Below, piece by piece: positions 49,403 to 62,020 of a stretch of DNA of 64,000 nt (position 1 is the stretch's first letter; every line of letters begins with the position of its first letter). The position numbers and the translations under genes were made by a program. The notes beneath the pieces were generated by a model that made no database searches, had not been told where the DNA came from, and worked only from the letters and a program-made list of their open reading frames with translations. Origin of the DNA: Monomorium pharaonis (lineage: Eukaryota; Arthropoda; Insecta; Hymenoptera; Formicidae); assembly GCF_013373865.1 (NCBI RefSeq), contig NC_050472.1, positions 25,217,138 to 25,281,137 of the forward strand, in the 5' to 3' direction.

Positions 49403-52400
49403 GTGAGTATCACGATTTTCTCTTCATCTATGACATTTGATTGGTATTCATGCCGTCAATACGTTTGGCACGCATTCTCATTTTTTCTTTTTTCCATCTC
49501 ACGATTCAGCTATTTCCGTAATTGCAAACGCGTATCTCACGAATGTACGACACGTATTTAACAAATATTTGTAACGTCACGTCTCGATAATATCGGATCT
49601 CTCGATCGGATCTATCAATCCGTATTATCCGCGTGCCTCGTCAAAACACGCCGGCAATTTAGTTCCCTCTTTGATATGCAAGTGCATCGTTAATTTTTTC
49701 CTCCATCGCAGCGGGAGAAACGCCAATGTAATTTGAGCACATGTTTGCTTTTATATCACGTACCGATACGACTTTATATAACGTTTCAAACCAACATTTT
49801 TCGCCCTGATGAATACAAAAACAAATCTGCGTCAGTGCGCATTCAAGTTATTGAGGACGTCGGAGGCGTATTTGCGATTAGAAAAATACGAGAGAGAAAG
49901 AGAGAGAGACAGAGAGAAAATCAATAAAACCTTCGTGAAATTTTGGAGTGACGACGACTGTATTTTTCGTATCAACTGAAAATTGCATTTACAGAACAGT
50001 CTTGACTCTGGATTAAATAAAAGGTTTACGATGTATAGACACAGATTCCATTATTTCCTGAGCGCTAGCTATTACGTCGGCGATGAATTACAAAACTAAA
50101 TTTAAGTCGTCACGGTTCATTCGTTTTTGTGATATTATATCGCGATACCGTCATATCACATTTAAGGTAATGCGAGTTGTATTGAGAGAAAAAAAGGGGG
50201 CGAGACTGTGAAATCGACAATGGCATCGCGGCACGGAGCAACGCGAATTATTATGATTACGGCTGCTCGAAAAAGGGATCAAGATAAACCACGTTCCCGC
50301 CATGCTTGTCGTTCTTTTTTTTTTTTGCTTTTTCTTTTCGCCGAAATTTGCAGAATCAGCCTATTGCACACGTTTCGTGCGTACGCTGCAAATTTCAGCA
50401 CAATTTTACTGTTAAAAAAAATGTGCAATATGCTTCTTACATTTTGTAAACAATAGAGAACGTAGGTTGCAAACATACCTGAATTTTGCGAAATATTTGA
50501 GGAAAAAATGTTAGCTCTCTCAAAGAAAAAATAAAGAGAAAAATAAATATAAAAGAGGAAAATGTTACAAATGTATAGTAAAGTGATAGACGAAGAAAAT
50601 GAAATGTACACGGAGAGAGAAGTTTGTTAAAGTATCTGAAAATTTAATAAAATGTCAAATAAAAATAATTATGTAAAACGCTCAAGTTAAATAATAATAA
50701 TGTTTTATTACACTAACTTATTATGTTATCTTTTCTAATTAATTCTAACAAAATTATTTTTAGATCTGTATTCAGCTAAATTTTTAGATACTTCAGCAAA
50801 ACATTCTTTTTATGTACATTGTCAGATAGACTTCATATGCAGGTTTCGCATATTTTCTTGTTGATAAAAAACTATTTTTACATTTAGTATATAGAATTGC
50901 TATTACACACGTTGGAGATAAAATTTTTAAACAAATACTCTTAATACTTTAATGAAGAAAGTTCACTATATAAGGATATTAATTTACTTTCGGTACTTTA
51001 AATCCCTTTTCTCCTTCATGGAAAATTTATCTATAATTGCGGAGAGTGGATCGATACTATTAAGACACTTGTGCGCTCGAGAAGACCTGTCGGGATGAAA
51101 TAGATGCGCGCCTGGGATCAGCCACCTGTGTCCATCTCGGACGTTAGGCATTAAGTCACTCGATTAATTGCCGCCAGTTGCAACCCCTGTGACCACATGT
51201 CGTATTGTCGCACCTTCGCTTGACATCACATCGATTCAATTCGCGCGGTGCCTCAACAAAGAAACAAAATTGTATAAGCGTCCCGGCACGCGCGTTACTC
51301 TCCCACGCCGCAGGGGGAAAGTGGAGTGCAGGGAGAAGGGAGGTGGCTTTCTTCGCTCGCAGCTATTTTTCCATCACGCCTTTTGCTCTTGTTTTCTTTT
51401 CTCTCGCTCTCACCGGTGGTTTTTTGCCTTTCTCCCCTTTCTATCGTGCCGAATGACTTTTTTGCTCTCCCCTTGGTGGCGCGTCCTTCTCCTTCCCTAT
51501 CCCTGACATTCCTCTGGACGCATCAACATTTCTGCACCTCTTTCCTCCTGCCACGAGAAGAAAGGAGATCAAGAGATGAGATCGTACGGCCGCCTTCGTT
51601 CTTCATCCCCCTCCCTCCTCTCTCTCTCTTTATCTAAGTTGAAGTTTTCAACGCGCGAAGCTCTCTAAATTATTCATGGAAATGCCAGATAAGACGACCG
51701 TTTTCCGTACGTGCGTATGGAAACGGCGATAAGAGTGACCTCACCGCTGTTTTCCTTCCTATAGAAAGCGTGTGCTCGCCCAATCTTCGCGTTCCCCTAC
51801 TCTTTCTCTCTCGTTCCCTTCCTTTTTTTTTCTCTTTTATTCTCTTCGCTCCCTCTTATTGCACATCTGATATTAGGCTTTTTTGTTCTTAGCACATCGT
51901 ATTTTTTTCTCTTTTATTTCTCTTTACGTTCTGCGTGTCTCATTAAAGTTTATCTTCACGCTAATTTTTCCTTGTCCTACTTTCCTTTAAATTTGTGGAT
52001 CGATACTATTAACATTTCTTTTATTAACCTCTCTCTTTTTTTTCCTACCTTAATGTGGTACCAACCTTGATGTGTATTATACATTTTTTCTTGCTTATGT
52101 AATTTGCCCATGCTCACGGTCTTTTAATGCTGCTAGTACTTAATACTTGCTGCACCGTTACAGCACTTTACTGTCATACTATTATTCAAACGGGATTTTA
52201 GTCTTGGAGACGAGAAGAGAGAGAGAGAAAGAGTATGTAATATTCTTTATTTGTACTTCTTCTCTCCTGAAACTCTTCTTTCTGCTGCATCTGTCTTTGT
52301 CTTTCCTTTTACCGGTTAACTTCTTTTGTCGATTCGCGTTCTCGTGGCTGTTGGATTATTAATATGAGCAACGCCCCGTATGCGTCCATCAAAAGTCATT

Positions 52401-55400
52401 TCTCCGAGCATTACGTGATCCCGAAAGAGCTTGAGAACGGTTTAAGATACGTAGTAAGGTGCGCGCGCTAAGTCGAAGATAAATTTCGTAGGAGCTGATG
52501 AATTCGTTCGTAGGACGGATCTCTCTCCGAGTAAGATACTCTACGCGCGCGTGAGTAGATACGTTTCAGAATTGCGTAAACCGTACATATTGCAGGGAAA
52601 AAGAATAATGAAGCAATCGTGAGTTTTCTTTTTTCGTTTTTAATTTGCGTTTATGTTGCGTCGATCGGCTTCGGTTACAGCGTGCGACGCCGCGAGCACT
52701 ACGTGTCGGTTACGCTAATTGGTATAAATCGGGGTTATGATAAGCGGTATAATGCATCAGCGGTGACACACGAGCTGCCAGAAGAGACCAAAAGCGCGAT
52801 CCATAATCGACGGGTAAAAAGCCTGACGCTTCAGCCGGGCGACAGGCGATTAATTATAAAAACAAGATGGCTCCGCGCTATCGAGCGCCTTTTTCCGTCT
52901 CCGCGTAACGTCCGTTACCTCCGCCAGACGTTATCGAGCTTCCTCCGTTATTAATGTGAAAACTGTCTTTGCCGTCGTGCTCCGAAGCCGCGTCTCCGTC
53001 CTATTTCTCCCCGCACGTCTCCTTCGTCCGTCTTTCTTCCTCCGCGTTCGCGCGCGGTCGTGAGAAAGCCGAAAGCGCGGAAAAATCGAGACAATCGCCG
53101 TAATTGCGGGAAGTCAACGCGCCGGCGGCAGCGCGTTGTCAGAGCGGACACAATGGTATCGTCGAGTCCGCAAAATACCGCGCCGAAAGGATCGCGTAGC
53201 CAGACACAGGACACGCTTCCGTATTTCGTCACCACTGGCACATCGATTCGCGCGAATCAAGCTTGAATTCACGAGGCCGCTTTGTTGCGCCCTCGTCGAC
53301 AATTGTTGCCGAACACGCGCGACATCCGTGTCAAAAAAAAAACGGCTAGCAAGAATCCGGCGAAGAGTTTTTATTTTCCTCGCTAAATAGCATGCTAAGC
53401 AGACGATTTTTATAAAATAAATTGATACATAAGAGATTAAATTTTTTTAACTCGAGGATGGTCACGTGAAGAGAAGAGCGTTATTTTAAATTAAAAATGA
53501 AATAATTTAAATTATATATATTACATATATAAAAATACTTTATATAATATTTACTTATAAATTAAATTTAGTTAATTTAGTATTACGAGATATGTTTCTC
53601 TCTTTCTCTGTCGTTAGTTTCATTCGATATGTAGCTCATTAAAATGTAGAGAAAAAAATTGAATAGTATCCACGTTTTATTAAGCACACTGAAGTCTTTA
53701 TAAAAAAAATCTACATGCTATTATAATACTAGTGATGCAACACGCAGACGGGAGATAATGCCCTGTCTTTCGTGAGAACGCTCGCGAACGTGGCTCTCTC
53801 TTTTGGGCTTCGTAAATCATGCCAAAGTTTCTCCACCGTAGAGTAGGAGGATGAAAAAAAAAAAAAGGAGAATGCGCCCGATTCGTAGCTCAATTTAAAT
53901 AACGATGTCCACCATCCCATCGCTTTTATAAGCCCTCGTCACTCGTGCGCTGCCGATGCGGCATTATGCATGCGCGACGAGCGCGACGACACACCATTAT
54001 GCCACGAGTCCTTTTAATGTCGCATAAATGCGCCGGAGGCTGTGCTCCTTAATATCTCCGAGATGTCCCTCTCGCCTCTCGTCTACGCGACGCGCGCCAT
54101 GTGGATCGAAACTTTCGCCAGCCCGTCCTCCGTGAGAATGAAAAGTCTCGTGAAAGATTGTCAAACAAATTGCACACGCAATTACATTCAGTTCTCTCTC
54201 TCTAAAAGCGACCATTACGGAAATGCAATTAATTGTCAATTGGATAAGGCAAAAACTTATTAAATAATTTATATCCTGCAGCGAACCTCTTGATAATCTT
54301 GACATCCCTCGAGATTTAAAATTTTGAAGAATCGCGATATGATGAGGTACTTAATCTCAGATTCGATCTGTCAAACTTCCTTTGCATTCGATCGCTTATA
54401 ACTCGAGAACTGCCAGCGCGTCATAAATTGAGAGGAGAGATTGACGCCGAATTGGTCAAAGAATCTGTCAATAGAATCAAGGTGGAGATTTCCCCGAAAC
54501 AAACTCACCGACTGCTGAGACATCACTGACATCGACGGGCTCGTCCATGCCTTCGTCTTTCGTCGTAAGTAAGAAGTTTTCGGCGCGTAATTAACTACTA
54601 GCAAGTAGTTAGAGGCGCTGACGAAACCACTTGCGCTCCGTGGAACATTAGAGTCAACTTGCTCGGGAACTTTATCCCCTCATTCTCGCTTCGTACGAAG
54701 TTACCGACACCGACTGTGTTCGATAATACTTTTGATCCATTTACATGATCCTGGTTTCCCGCGAATTATCGCGAATTGTCGAATTAAACGCAGCTGTCTA
54801 GGTACGTCGGGTACGCTATCAGTCTTACTCTTTTATTACCCAAAGTGCTCTGTAATTATTACCTAAAATTTTAATTTCTTTCAGAATAATTTAATTCTCT
54901 TTGCCCCTGCGCGAATATGCAGTCGATTCTTTTCTTAATGAAAATTTCACAGAATGCTTAATGGGAATTTAAACGCTTAGATTTTGTAAACATTTTTACA
55001 ACCAGTCTTAAATATACTTCGCTTGAAGTTCTTGCCATTTATGTAACATACATTTAAAATTAAATAGTACTAATAAAAGGAACTTTTTTGTAAACTGATC
55101 GTTTATTCTCGGAATACTCTTCACATTTTTAGAATAGGCAATCTATGAATAGGTATCGATCGCATTGTGATTCATCGTAAGTACGCAATCGTCGAAATTG
55201 GAAGCCCGTCGTCGGTCCTTCTCACTACCTGGACGACACGACGAAAACGATAAAACGAATAGATACCCGTCGTAGGAGGCGCCCGGTTACCGTCATTCGT
55301 ATTCGTCGTCGAATGGAAATTCGGTCTTCGAACGACACCGCCACCTCCTGTCGTGGACCAAAACAGATGGCTGTGGAAAAAGCCGGGCGGATCATACTCG

Positions 55401-58400
55401 CGCGAAAGCCCAAGAAATCCGTCGTAATTCGTCCCGCCGTCGCAATGCCCCGAGATTCATCTAATTGGTATCCAATTAACCGAAATTGGTGTGGTCGATC
55501 TGAAAACCTTATCGTGACTCGAATGTCTTAAGAGCAGATTTTGCCGATTGCGAGAGAGGTGCAAGCCATTATTCAATGGTAGACACCGTTTTATCGAACG
55601 TCGCTGGGGTATGCATATTGATTTCGCTGAAGCATTAATTTATGCGGTTGATACTATTCCTCTTATCCATACGTAATGACGAAGCTCAATAATGCGCTTT
55701 ATTAAATAGATAAACAGTGTTTAAACAGAGAAAGCACATGTTAGCGTGAAGATATTTAATTCATTCATTTTGTTAATTTGTCAATTATGTTAATATTAGA
55801 AATTTACACTTTTTCTTTAAATGGGAAGTAATTTTGTAAAAACACCAGTTGGTAAAAAATTTCGCCCATCTCGAATTGCGTGAGACACAAACAAATTGTC
55901 AGAAGTTCCAACTTTTTGCTGCTCGTCGGGCAAAGCAGAATTAAATATTTACAGAGAACTTGTTATAATCCGTTGAAAAAGAGACAGTCGTGCAAAAGTC
56001 CAGTCCAAGTTCGCCATCGGCGGATAGCACCATCCCTGGCAAAGCCGAAAATTTACGAACCGCCCTCCCACATTCGGGCACGTCGCGACGCCTCCTTACG
56101 CGCGTTCCATTCCGACGATTGCATTCTGAAAACGTATCGACGCCTATACATCACGTCCCGACGCGGTGGCGACCTCCGGTTTTCCGCCCTTACGATCGGA
56201 GGGGCATTCGCCATTTGCATTCGCGCGGCAACGAGGCGGCAAGAAACCCGTTGGAATTCCGAACGTTGATTTAATTCTGACCTAATCACGATTGCCTCGC
56301 TTGTCCCCTGCCTTCGTCCCCCCTCTCCCCCTCCCCTCGATCGACTTCGTTTCTCGGTAATGGCGACGACCGCACGGATCGTGGCATTTCTGTCGACGAA
56401 GTCCGATGGTGACCGGCGGCGACGCAAACGACGTTCGAGCGTTTCGACGCGCGCGATCGCATTCTTTCCGTTTGACCGCATTGCGACAGGGCGCACGACG
56501 ACTATTAGACTCGTACTCGATGCAAATTGGTCGCTTCCTAGGCGCACGTCGCGGCTACCGGAGTACGGTATATGCAGGCTAATTGCGGCCGACCGTGCCC
56601 TGATACAAGGAAACCTCCACGGAATCGTTTTTCTTTCTCTCTTTTTAATCGAGTCTCGTTCCACCGGGAAAAATTCAGCCGACGTAAGAAATTCACGTCA
56701 CCGATTTAACGGAGGCTCGCTTAAATTAAGAGATATACTAGGATTCGTCACAGAATAAAGTGTCTACTTTAAATAGTCGGTAAGTTTATCGACGTTTGAT
56801 TTTTTTCTTTTATTAAACATGTTCTTATTTTTAAAAATGTGATAACCCACAAAAAATCCCCAAGAAAAGTATTATTAAAGGTAAAATAATTTATAAGTGT
56901 GTTTAACTCTTATTCTTTTTACATGGGACTCTGAAAAGCAAAGTAATTCCTAGGGGAATGAAATATTTCTGGGGAGCGTAAAAGTAACGTGCTCCCGTAG
57001 ATTAGGATAAAGTGCTTGTCTTCTGATACAATCGAGCTCTGTCGTATTATAACAGAATTATTTGTACCATAGTAAAAGATAATAGCGCGCGCTCTCACGA
57101 CGCCCAGATCTCGCGACCGTGTCAACTGGAATCGCTCTCTGAGATTTTCCACGCTCCCGAGCGTGCGACACGGTAGATAAGAAGAACGATCATTCTCCGA
57201 GCTTAGAAAGTTCCCTCTTACGGCAAGATAATATTCATAATTGCACCGCAGGTCCCTCCTCCTCGCTTTCTTTCGCCGATAGCCACGGCTGGTCGGCCGA
57301 ATTATCCGAGGATCAACTTGGTCCCGATCGTATCGCTCTGCCTCTTATCGTTGCTTCTGTTCCAGCCGTTTCGCCACCGAATTCGCTCAGAATCCCTCTC
57401 ATTCCCTCCCGACCCTTTCGCTTCTAATCTCGACCCAATGACGCCGAGATACCGCCGTGGCGTAAACGTTTATTTTCCTTCCGTTTTACTCGCATTTCGC
57501 GGTATTTCATGAAAGTGCGAAACTACGCCGTTTCTCCCGCGAGATTTATTGTTGCCTCCCGTCCGACATCACGTCTGACACTTGCATGCGCGCGCGCGCG
57601 CGCGCGCCAACGCCTCGGCGAGATGTAATAATTAGTCGGCCGAAGTTTCGCGATAACGGCCGGGTATCGGATTTTCGTGTTTCTGCGGCCGAGAAGTCGC
57701 TGATAAAACTTTCCTCCGACCGCGGCTGGTATCTCGCAATTATTTCACTCCGCCGGCGCTCTCCGGTAACCTTCTCGGTGGTACACTCCTTGTCGAAACG
57801 ACGCCCCGAGCGAACAAGAATATTGTTTGGCCGCGATCCACTCCTTCCTCCGCCGTCCGAAGAGAATGGAGAGGCACAATTAACGTAATTCTCTCGGCTG
57901 CCGCCGATAGTCACGAACTGCCTGCGCGGGGATCCACCGCGAATCGGACTCGTCGCATTTTCGTCTTTTCCTCCCTCGCCGTCCTGACTGGTCCCGTCGT
58001 CGAGTCTTATCTGCCGGCGCGGCGAGGGGAACATCCCGCGTTAACGAGATGTTCCTAATTAAAACTATAGCCGACTGCCCGCGGCGTTATAATTCACGAT
58101 TAACGACAACCTTTCCTTTCTCGGATCTACATCGCGAACTTCCGAGATCTTTGGCGGCTGAAGTTATACCGACGTGTTAACTCGGGTTTCGCGGTTAAAC
58201 TTTGTGACGGCACGTGAAGATGAGGGAGCTCCCCGTTACCCAATTATTTGTAATACCTAATTATTTTATAATATAGTGACGGCTGTATCGATATAAATGA
58301 CCGCGATACTTTGCGTCGGTATGATAATTATTTGTTAATTAATTTTATAATAAATAGTAGGTGATTTTTATCTTTCAACGACTCTGCTATAATCGTTGTA

Positions 58401-58617
58401 TTGAAAAAAGGTCTTAATATTGTAATTCACTGTAATACATCGCGCGGTTGCTGCGATTGATCCTGCAATAATGGAGCACATACGCCGTAGACGTATTCCA
58501 GAGGTTGCTTGCATGCAAATTGCGGCATAATTGAATTAAATTCCTGAAGCATCTCGTGCTCCAACAGAACAATTGACATGCCTTAGTAATTTACCGCGCG
58601 GTTACATTTCTTTTCAG
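49403..58617 (+). other. Intron of the rhomboid gene (9,215 bp)
   Basis: Begins GTGAGT and ends TTTCTTTTCAG, with matching phase: two bases of a glycine codon before it, one after. It holds pyrimidine-rich stretches (51340-51640, 51770-52330) and CpG-rich blocks (52620-53390, 53930-54160, 55200-55520, 55990-56680, 57240-58240). These could be intronic enhancers or an internal promoter, but none contains a recognisable exon. AT-rich sequence lies between them. The open frames in these blocks (for example 56053-56664 minus, 57546-58034 minus) are arginine- and serine-rich translations without domains. Confidence 0.85.
57588..57608. repeat. (GC)10 microsatellite in the intron
   Basis: Alternating G and C run within the CpG-rich intronic block. 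Confidence 0.9.
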
Positions 58618-58730
58618 GTGGCTTCACCTGCTGTTTAACCTGGGGGTACAGGTGGTCGTGGGACTTCCCTTGGAAATGGTTCACGGAAGCCTGAGGATCG
58701 CCGCGGTTTACATGGCCGGGGTTCTTGCCG
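58618..58730 (+). CDS. Rhomboid intramembrane serine protease, following internal exon
   Basis: Completes the split glycine codon and then encodes 37 residues, opening WLHLLFNLGVQVVVGLPLEM, followed by VHGSLRIAAVYMAGVLA and one base of the next codon. HLLFN supplies the conserved histidine (codon 58625-58627) and asparagine (58637-58639), equivalent to H150 and N154 of E. coli GlpG, where they help form the oxyanion hole. GLPLEMVHGS is characteristic of animal Rhomboid proteins. The acceptor is TTTCTTTTCAG before 58618, and the donor GTGAGT starts at 58731. The catalytic GASG serine and the final histidine belong to later exons, which were not found before 64000. No frameshift or stop is seen, so the gene looks intact as far as it goes. 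Confidence 0.95.
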
Positions 58731-58948
58731 GTGAGTAATGTCGTCTGCAATGTGAATTATGTTATGGTGCATCTACGATTTATGCATCTACGTTAATGCT
58801 CGTTTAACCTTCGCGTTTCGCCGTGTATCAAGTTAAATCAAACAAAACTTTGCCTCGAAATACACGTTAAGTTTCAAAAATATCCATTTGTATATAAAGA
58901 TCTGAAAAAGTTGCACGAACTTTACCATTTTTTAGTTTATAAATGTAT

Positions 58949-58983
58949 GATATAAAGGATAAAAATATTTTATCCTTTATATC
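58949..58983. repeat. 35-bp near-perfect palindrome
   Basis: Arms GATATAAAGGATAAAA (58949-58964) and its exact reverse complement (58968-58983) are separated by three bases. It could extrude as a cruciform or form a hairpin in the pre-mRNA. Confidence 0.85.
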
Positions 58984-61900
58984 AGTTAATTATTGCGCTT
59001 TCTAACGAAATAGAGAGATTTTTTATAATAGAATAAAACGCGTATCTTTTGCTACATAATTTTTTAGCATTTAGTTTGCTTCTATTTTACGACAGTCAGT
59101 TGACAGCTACAATTTGCTCTTTATGTCATTCTGTTTTTCTCTTGTTTCAAATTTTCCTCCACCTCGTTTTTGCACAATTTGAAAATCGTCAGAATTATAA
59201 ATCCGGCGTATATATGGTATAAGTACAAGCTGGACGTATCACGAAACGCGAACACTATAACTAAAGTCCAAAATGTCCAAGATACACTGGGCGGTAATTA
59301 TTCGAACATATGCTACCTGCTATAACGAGGCGTTTTAATTAAAATTCGTTAATGTTAATATAAGTACAGCTGACAGCTAGATAATGAAACAGCGCGCTTT
59401 TCATTCGTAATTCTGTGCATTTCCCAAATAATTGCATCAACCTCGATCTTTCGAATGTTTTTGTTGGCGACAAGCAACGTTTTTTTTTTATGATTTTTAT
59501 ATTAAACAAAGAAAATTTTTTACGTAACATTTCCCTTGTTACACCTTGTTATACTTTTTAAAAATTTTATGCGATAACTGCTGCTTATATTACAAGTATT
59601 ATTCTCTTTCTAACCAATTTCTGTACGAAACATTTTTGCATATTTATCGAGACAACAAAGGCAACCGAGTAATTCCGGTAAACTGTTCTATCCGGTGTAT
59701 ATGTATATACGAAATATGTATACGGGGATACATACGGGCAGAACGTATCTGTATACATCTAATTGTCATTTGCATAAATTCGATTAGACGCAGATCCCGA
59801 GTTATTAGCGGTCATGAAAGTAAAACGTGGCAAAATGGAGCGCATGAATAATTAACTTCGGCCGGACGGGGGACAAAGAGGATTCAGGAATTAGATAGAA
59901 GAACGAAGGTATAGGAATTTCAAAGTAGCGCGGTGATGTTACTATTAGTGAATTAGCAAGCGCACCGACGGTATATGTTTTCTTTTATACATTCACGTTT
60001 ATGCAGTATTACAGTACAAAATGCCGAGGAAATTGTGCGTTGCAGGTGCAAAGTAAATGCTGTAAGGGTAGTCTTGAAGTTGAAACACGAGAGAAACTTT
60101 GCGCAGTAAAATATATATCGCACAATCATAAATATAAAAAAAAAAATAGTTAAACGCTATGCTCGGAAATAGATGTAATAAATCGTTTATGCACTACGAA
60201 AGAAGTTACGAAAATTGCAGTGGGAAGGATGTTCCCTCGTGCTTTTCATGCCGCTACAATTTACGACAGAGGCATCAAGCTTCTCTGAATGTTATCGACT
60301 GCCATCTTCGCCATCTCTCCTCTCTCTTTCTTTCTCTCCTTCTCTCTCTCTCTTTGTCGTTTTCATATCTCGTGAAATTTCCCGATTGCGCGTTTCCGAC
60401 TGTCTTGGTCTAACTGTATTATCTCGGTTTTCTCGTCCTTGTTTTCGCACGTTCGAGCGGTGTGCGTATCTCCGTCTCTGTTCGTCTAAAGTCACCCGCA
60501 AGAATGCGCCACGGCGACAGCTTGTCTGGGCCCACCGCGACGAGATTACTTCGTATGCATCGCGGTCGCGGCGATGTAATGCGATTGCAACGACACAAGT
60601 GCAACGGCACCGACGTTTCCTCCTGCCTCTCGTGTCGCGGCGCTTCACCTTCGCGCGCTTTGCATCGCCTGTTTTTCTCCTCTGACCGGCTCTTTAACAT
60701 TGATCGAATTGTGGCGATCGACATAAACCCGATTTAATCTTGAACGTTGTAAAATATCTTTTTGTTGTAAAAATATGAAAAGGGATAACTACGTATAAAT
60801 TGCAACAAATTCCATCACCTTGCTTAAATTAATTTTTTTAGTGATAATTCCGAGAGAAAAAATATATCAGAATTAATCGTACGTATATATATACATTTTG
60901 ATTACAGTTTATTATTGTACGTTTAGAATTATTGTTACAATTGCTTTACACTTTTAAAATAAAAAATAATACATTTATATTATGCTCATGTAATTTGAAA
61001 TTTAAGATAATTATTTTTATTCTCGTTCAAGAGTTAATATAATCATCATTCGTTATATTGCTACAATAATATGAATGCGTTTAAATTCTATTATTACAAA
61101 ACTGCACACGTTCTTGCTATATTTCATTTACCAATTAATATTGTGCGATATTGAAGGAAAAAGAGAAAAACACGTAATCGTCGAACTAATAAAGCGCGTA
61201 CATCAACGTTTTAAATTATACGGTTGGTGCACCACGTGAGTGTAAATTATCCTCAGTACGGCGTGAAACCAGGGGTGGCTTATAAATGCACTTCTCCGGG
61301 GTGGCGCGGATTAATGTCGTTTACGACATCGTCGCGCTTATTGCTGGCTGTACTCCCTGTCCTCCCTATTGCTCGACCATTTCCACTTGAAAATTTGGAC
61401 GGTGAAGCGAATAGCACAGCGACATACAGTTTGCTGTCCAAATTTGCGGAATAGACGTTTCCACACAACAATCTAAATTATTTTATTGGTGTAAAAAATG
61501 TATATACATATTTATTTATTTTGTAAAAGCTTTATTTTCTGATGCTGAGAACGAGAAGAGATATTTTGAACATTAAAGTTGTGCGTTTATAATATATATC
61601 TCGAGGTATTTAAATAAAGTGAGAAAATTTTTTTAATTTGTTCTCTTAATTACATAAAAATTATATGTGATTATTACATTTATTTATCTTAATAAAATTT
61701 TTAATTAAAATTCTTTTACTTGAATATATTATATCTGGATAGTATTTGAATATATTTAGATTTATCGTTAAACAATCGACAAATTATATGGCTGAAAATA
61801 TTGACCTCGCGAACAATGAGCAATATCATCAATCTACCGAGTAGGGAATCATTTATTTTTATTAATACCGTCTTGTCGATTTCGTGCGAGGTGCTCGCCA

Positions 61901-61992
61901 TCTCGTTCTATCGAATTTCTTTTTTTGTCGTTAACAAACATCTCCCGATACACAATTTTTTGCTAGGGAACGGATATGGCTTCGTATCAAAA

Positions 61993-62020
61993 CGTCGTCG
62001 TCATTGTCGTCGTCGCGGCG
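61993..62020 (+). repeat. Imperfect CGT trinucleotide tract
   Basis: CGTCGTCGTC and GTCGTCGTCG separated by ATT. Confidence 0.75.

Noticed and set aside
55990..56664. Long open frames on both strands inside the rhomboid intron
   Set aside because: Arginine-rich translations of CpG-rich DNA that overlap each other. No domain recognised.
61224..61454. 76-codon open frame considered as the next rhomboid exon
   Set aside because: It lacks the expected GSLGTS/GASGG sequence and a correctly phased acceptor.
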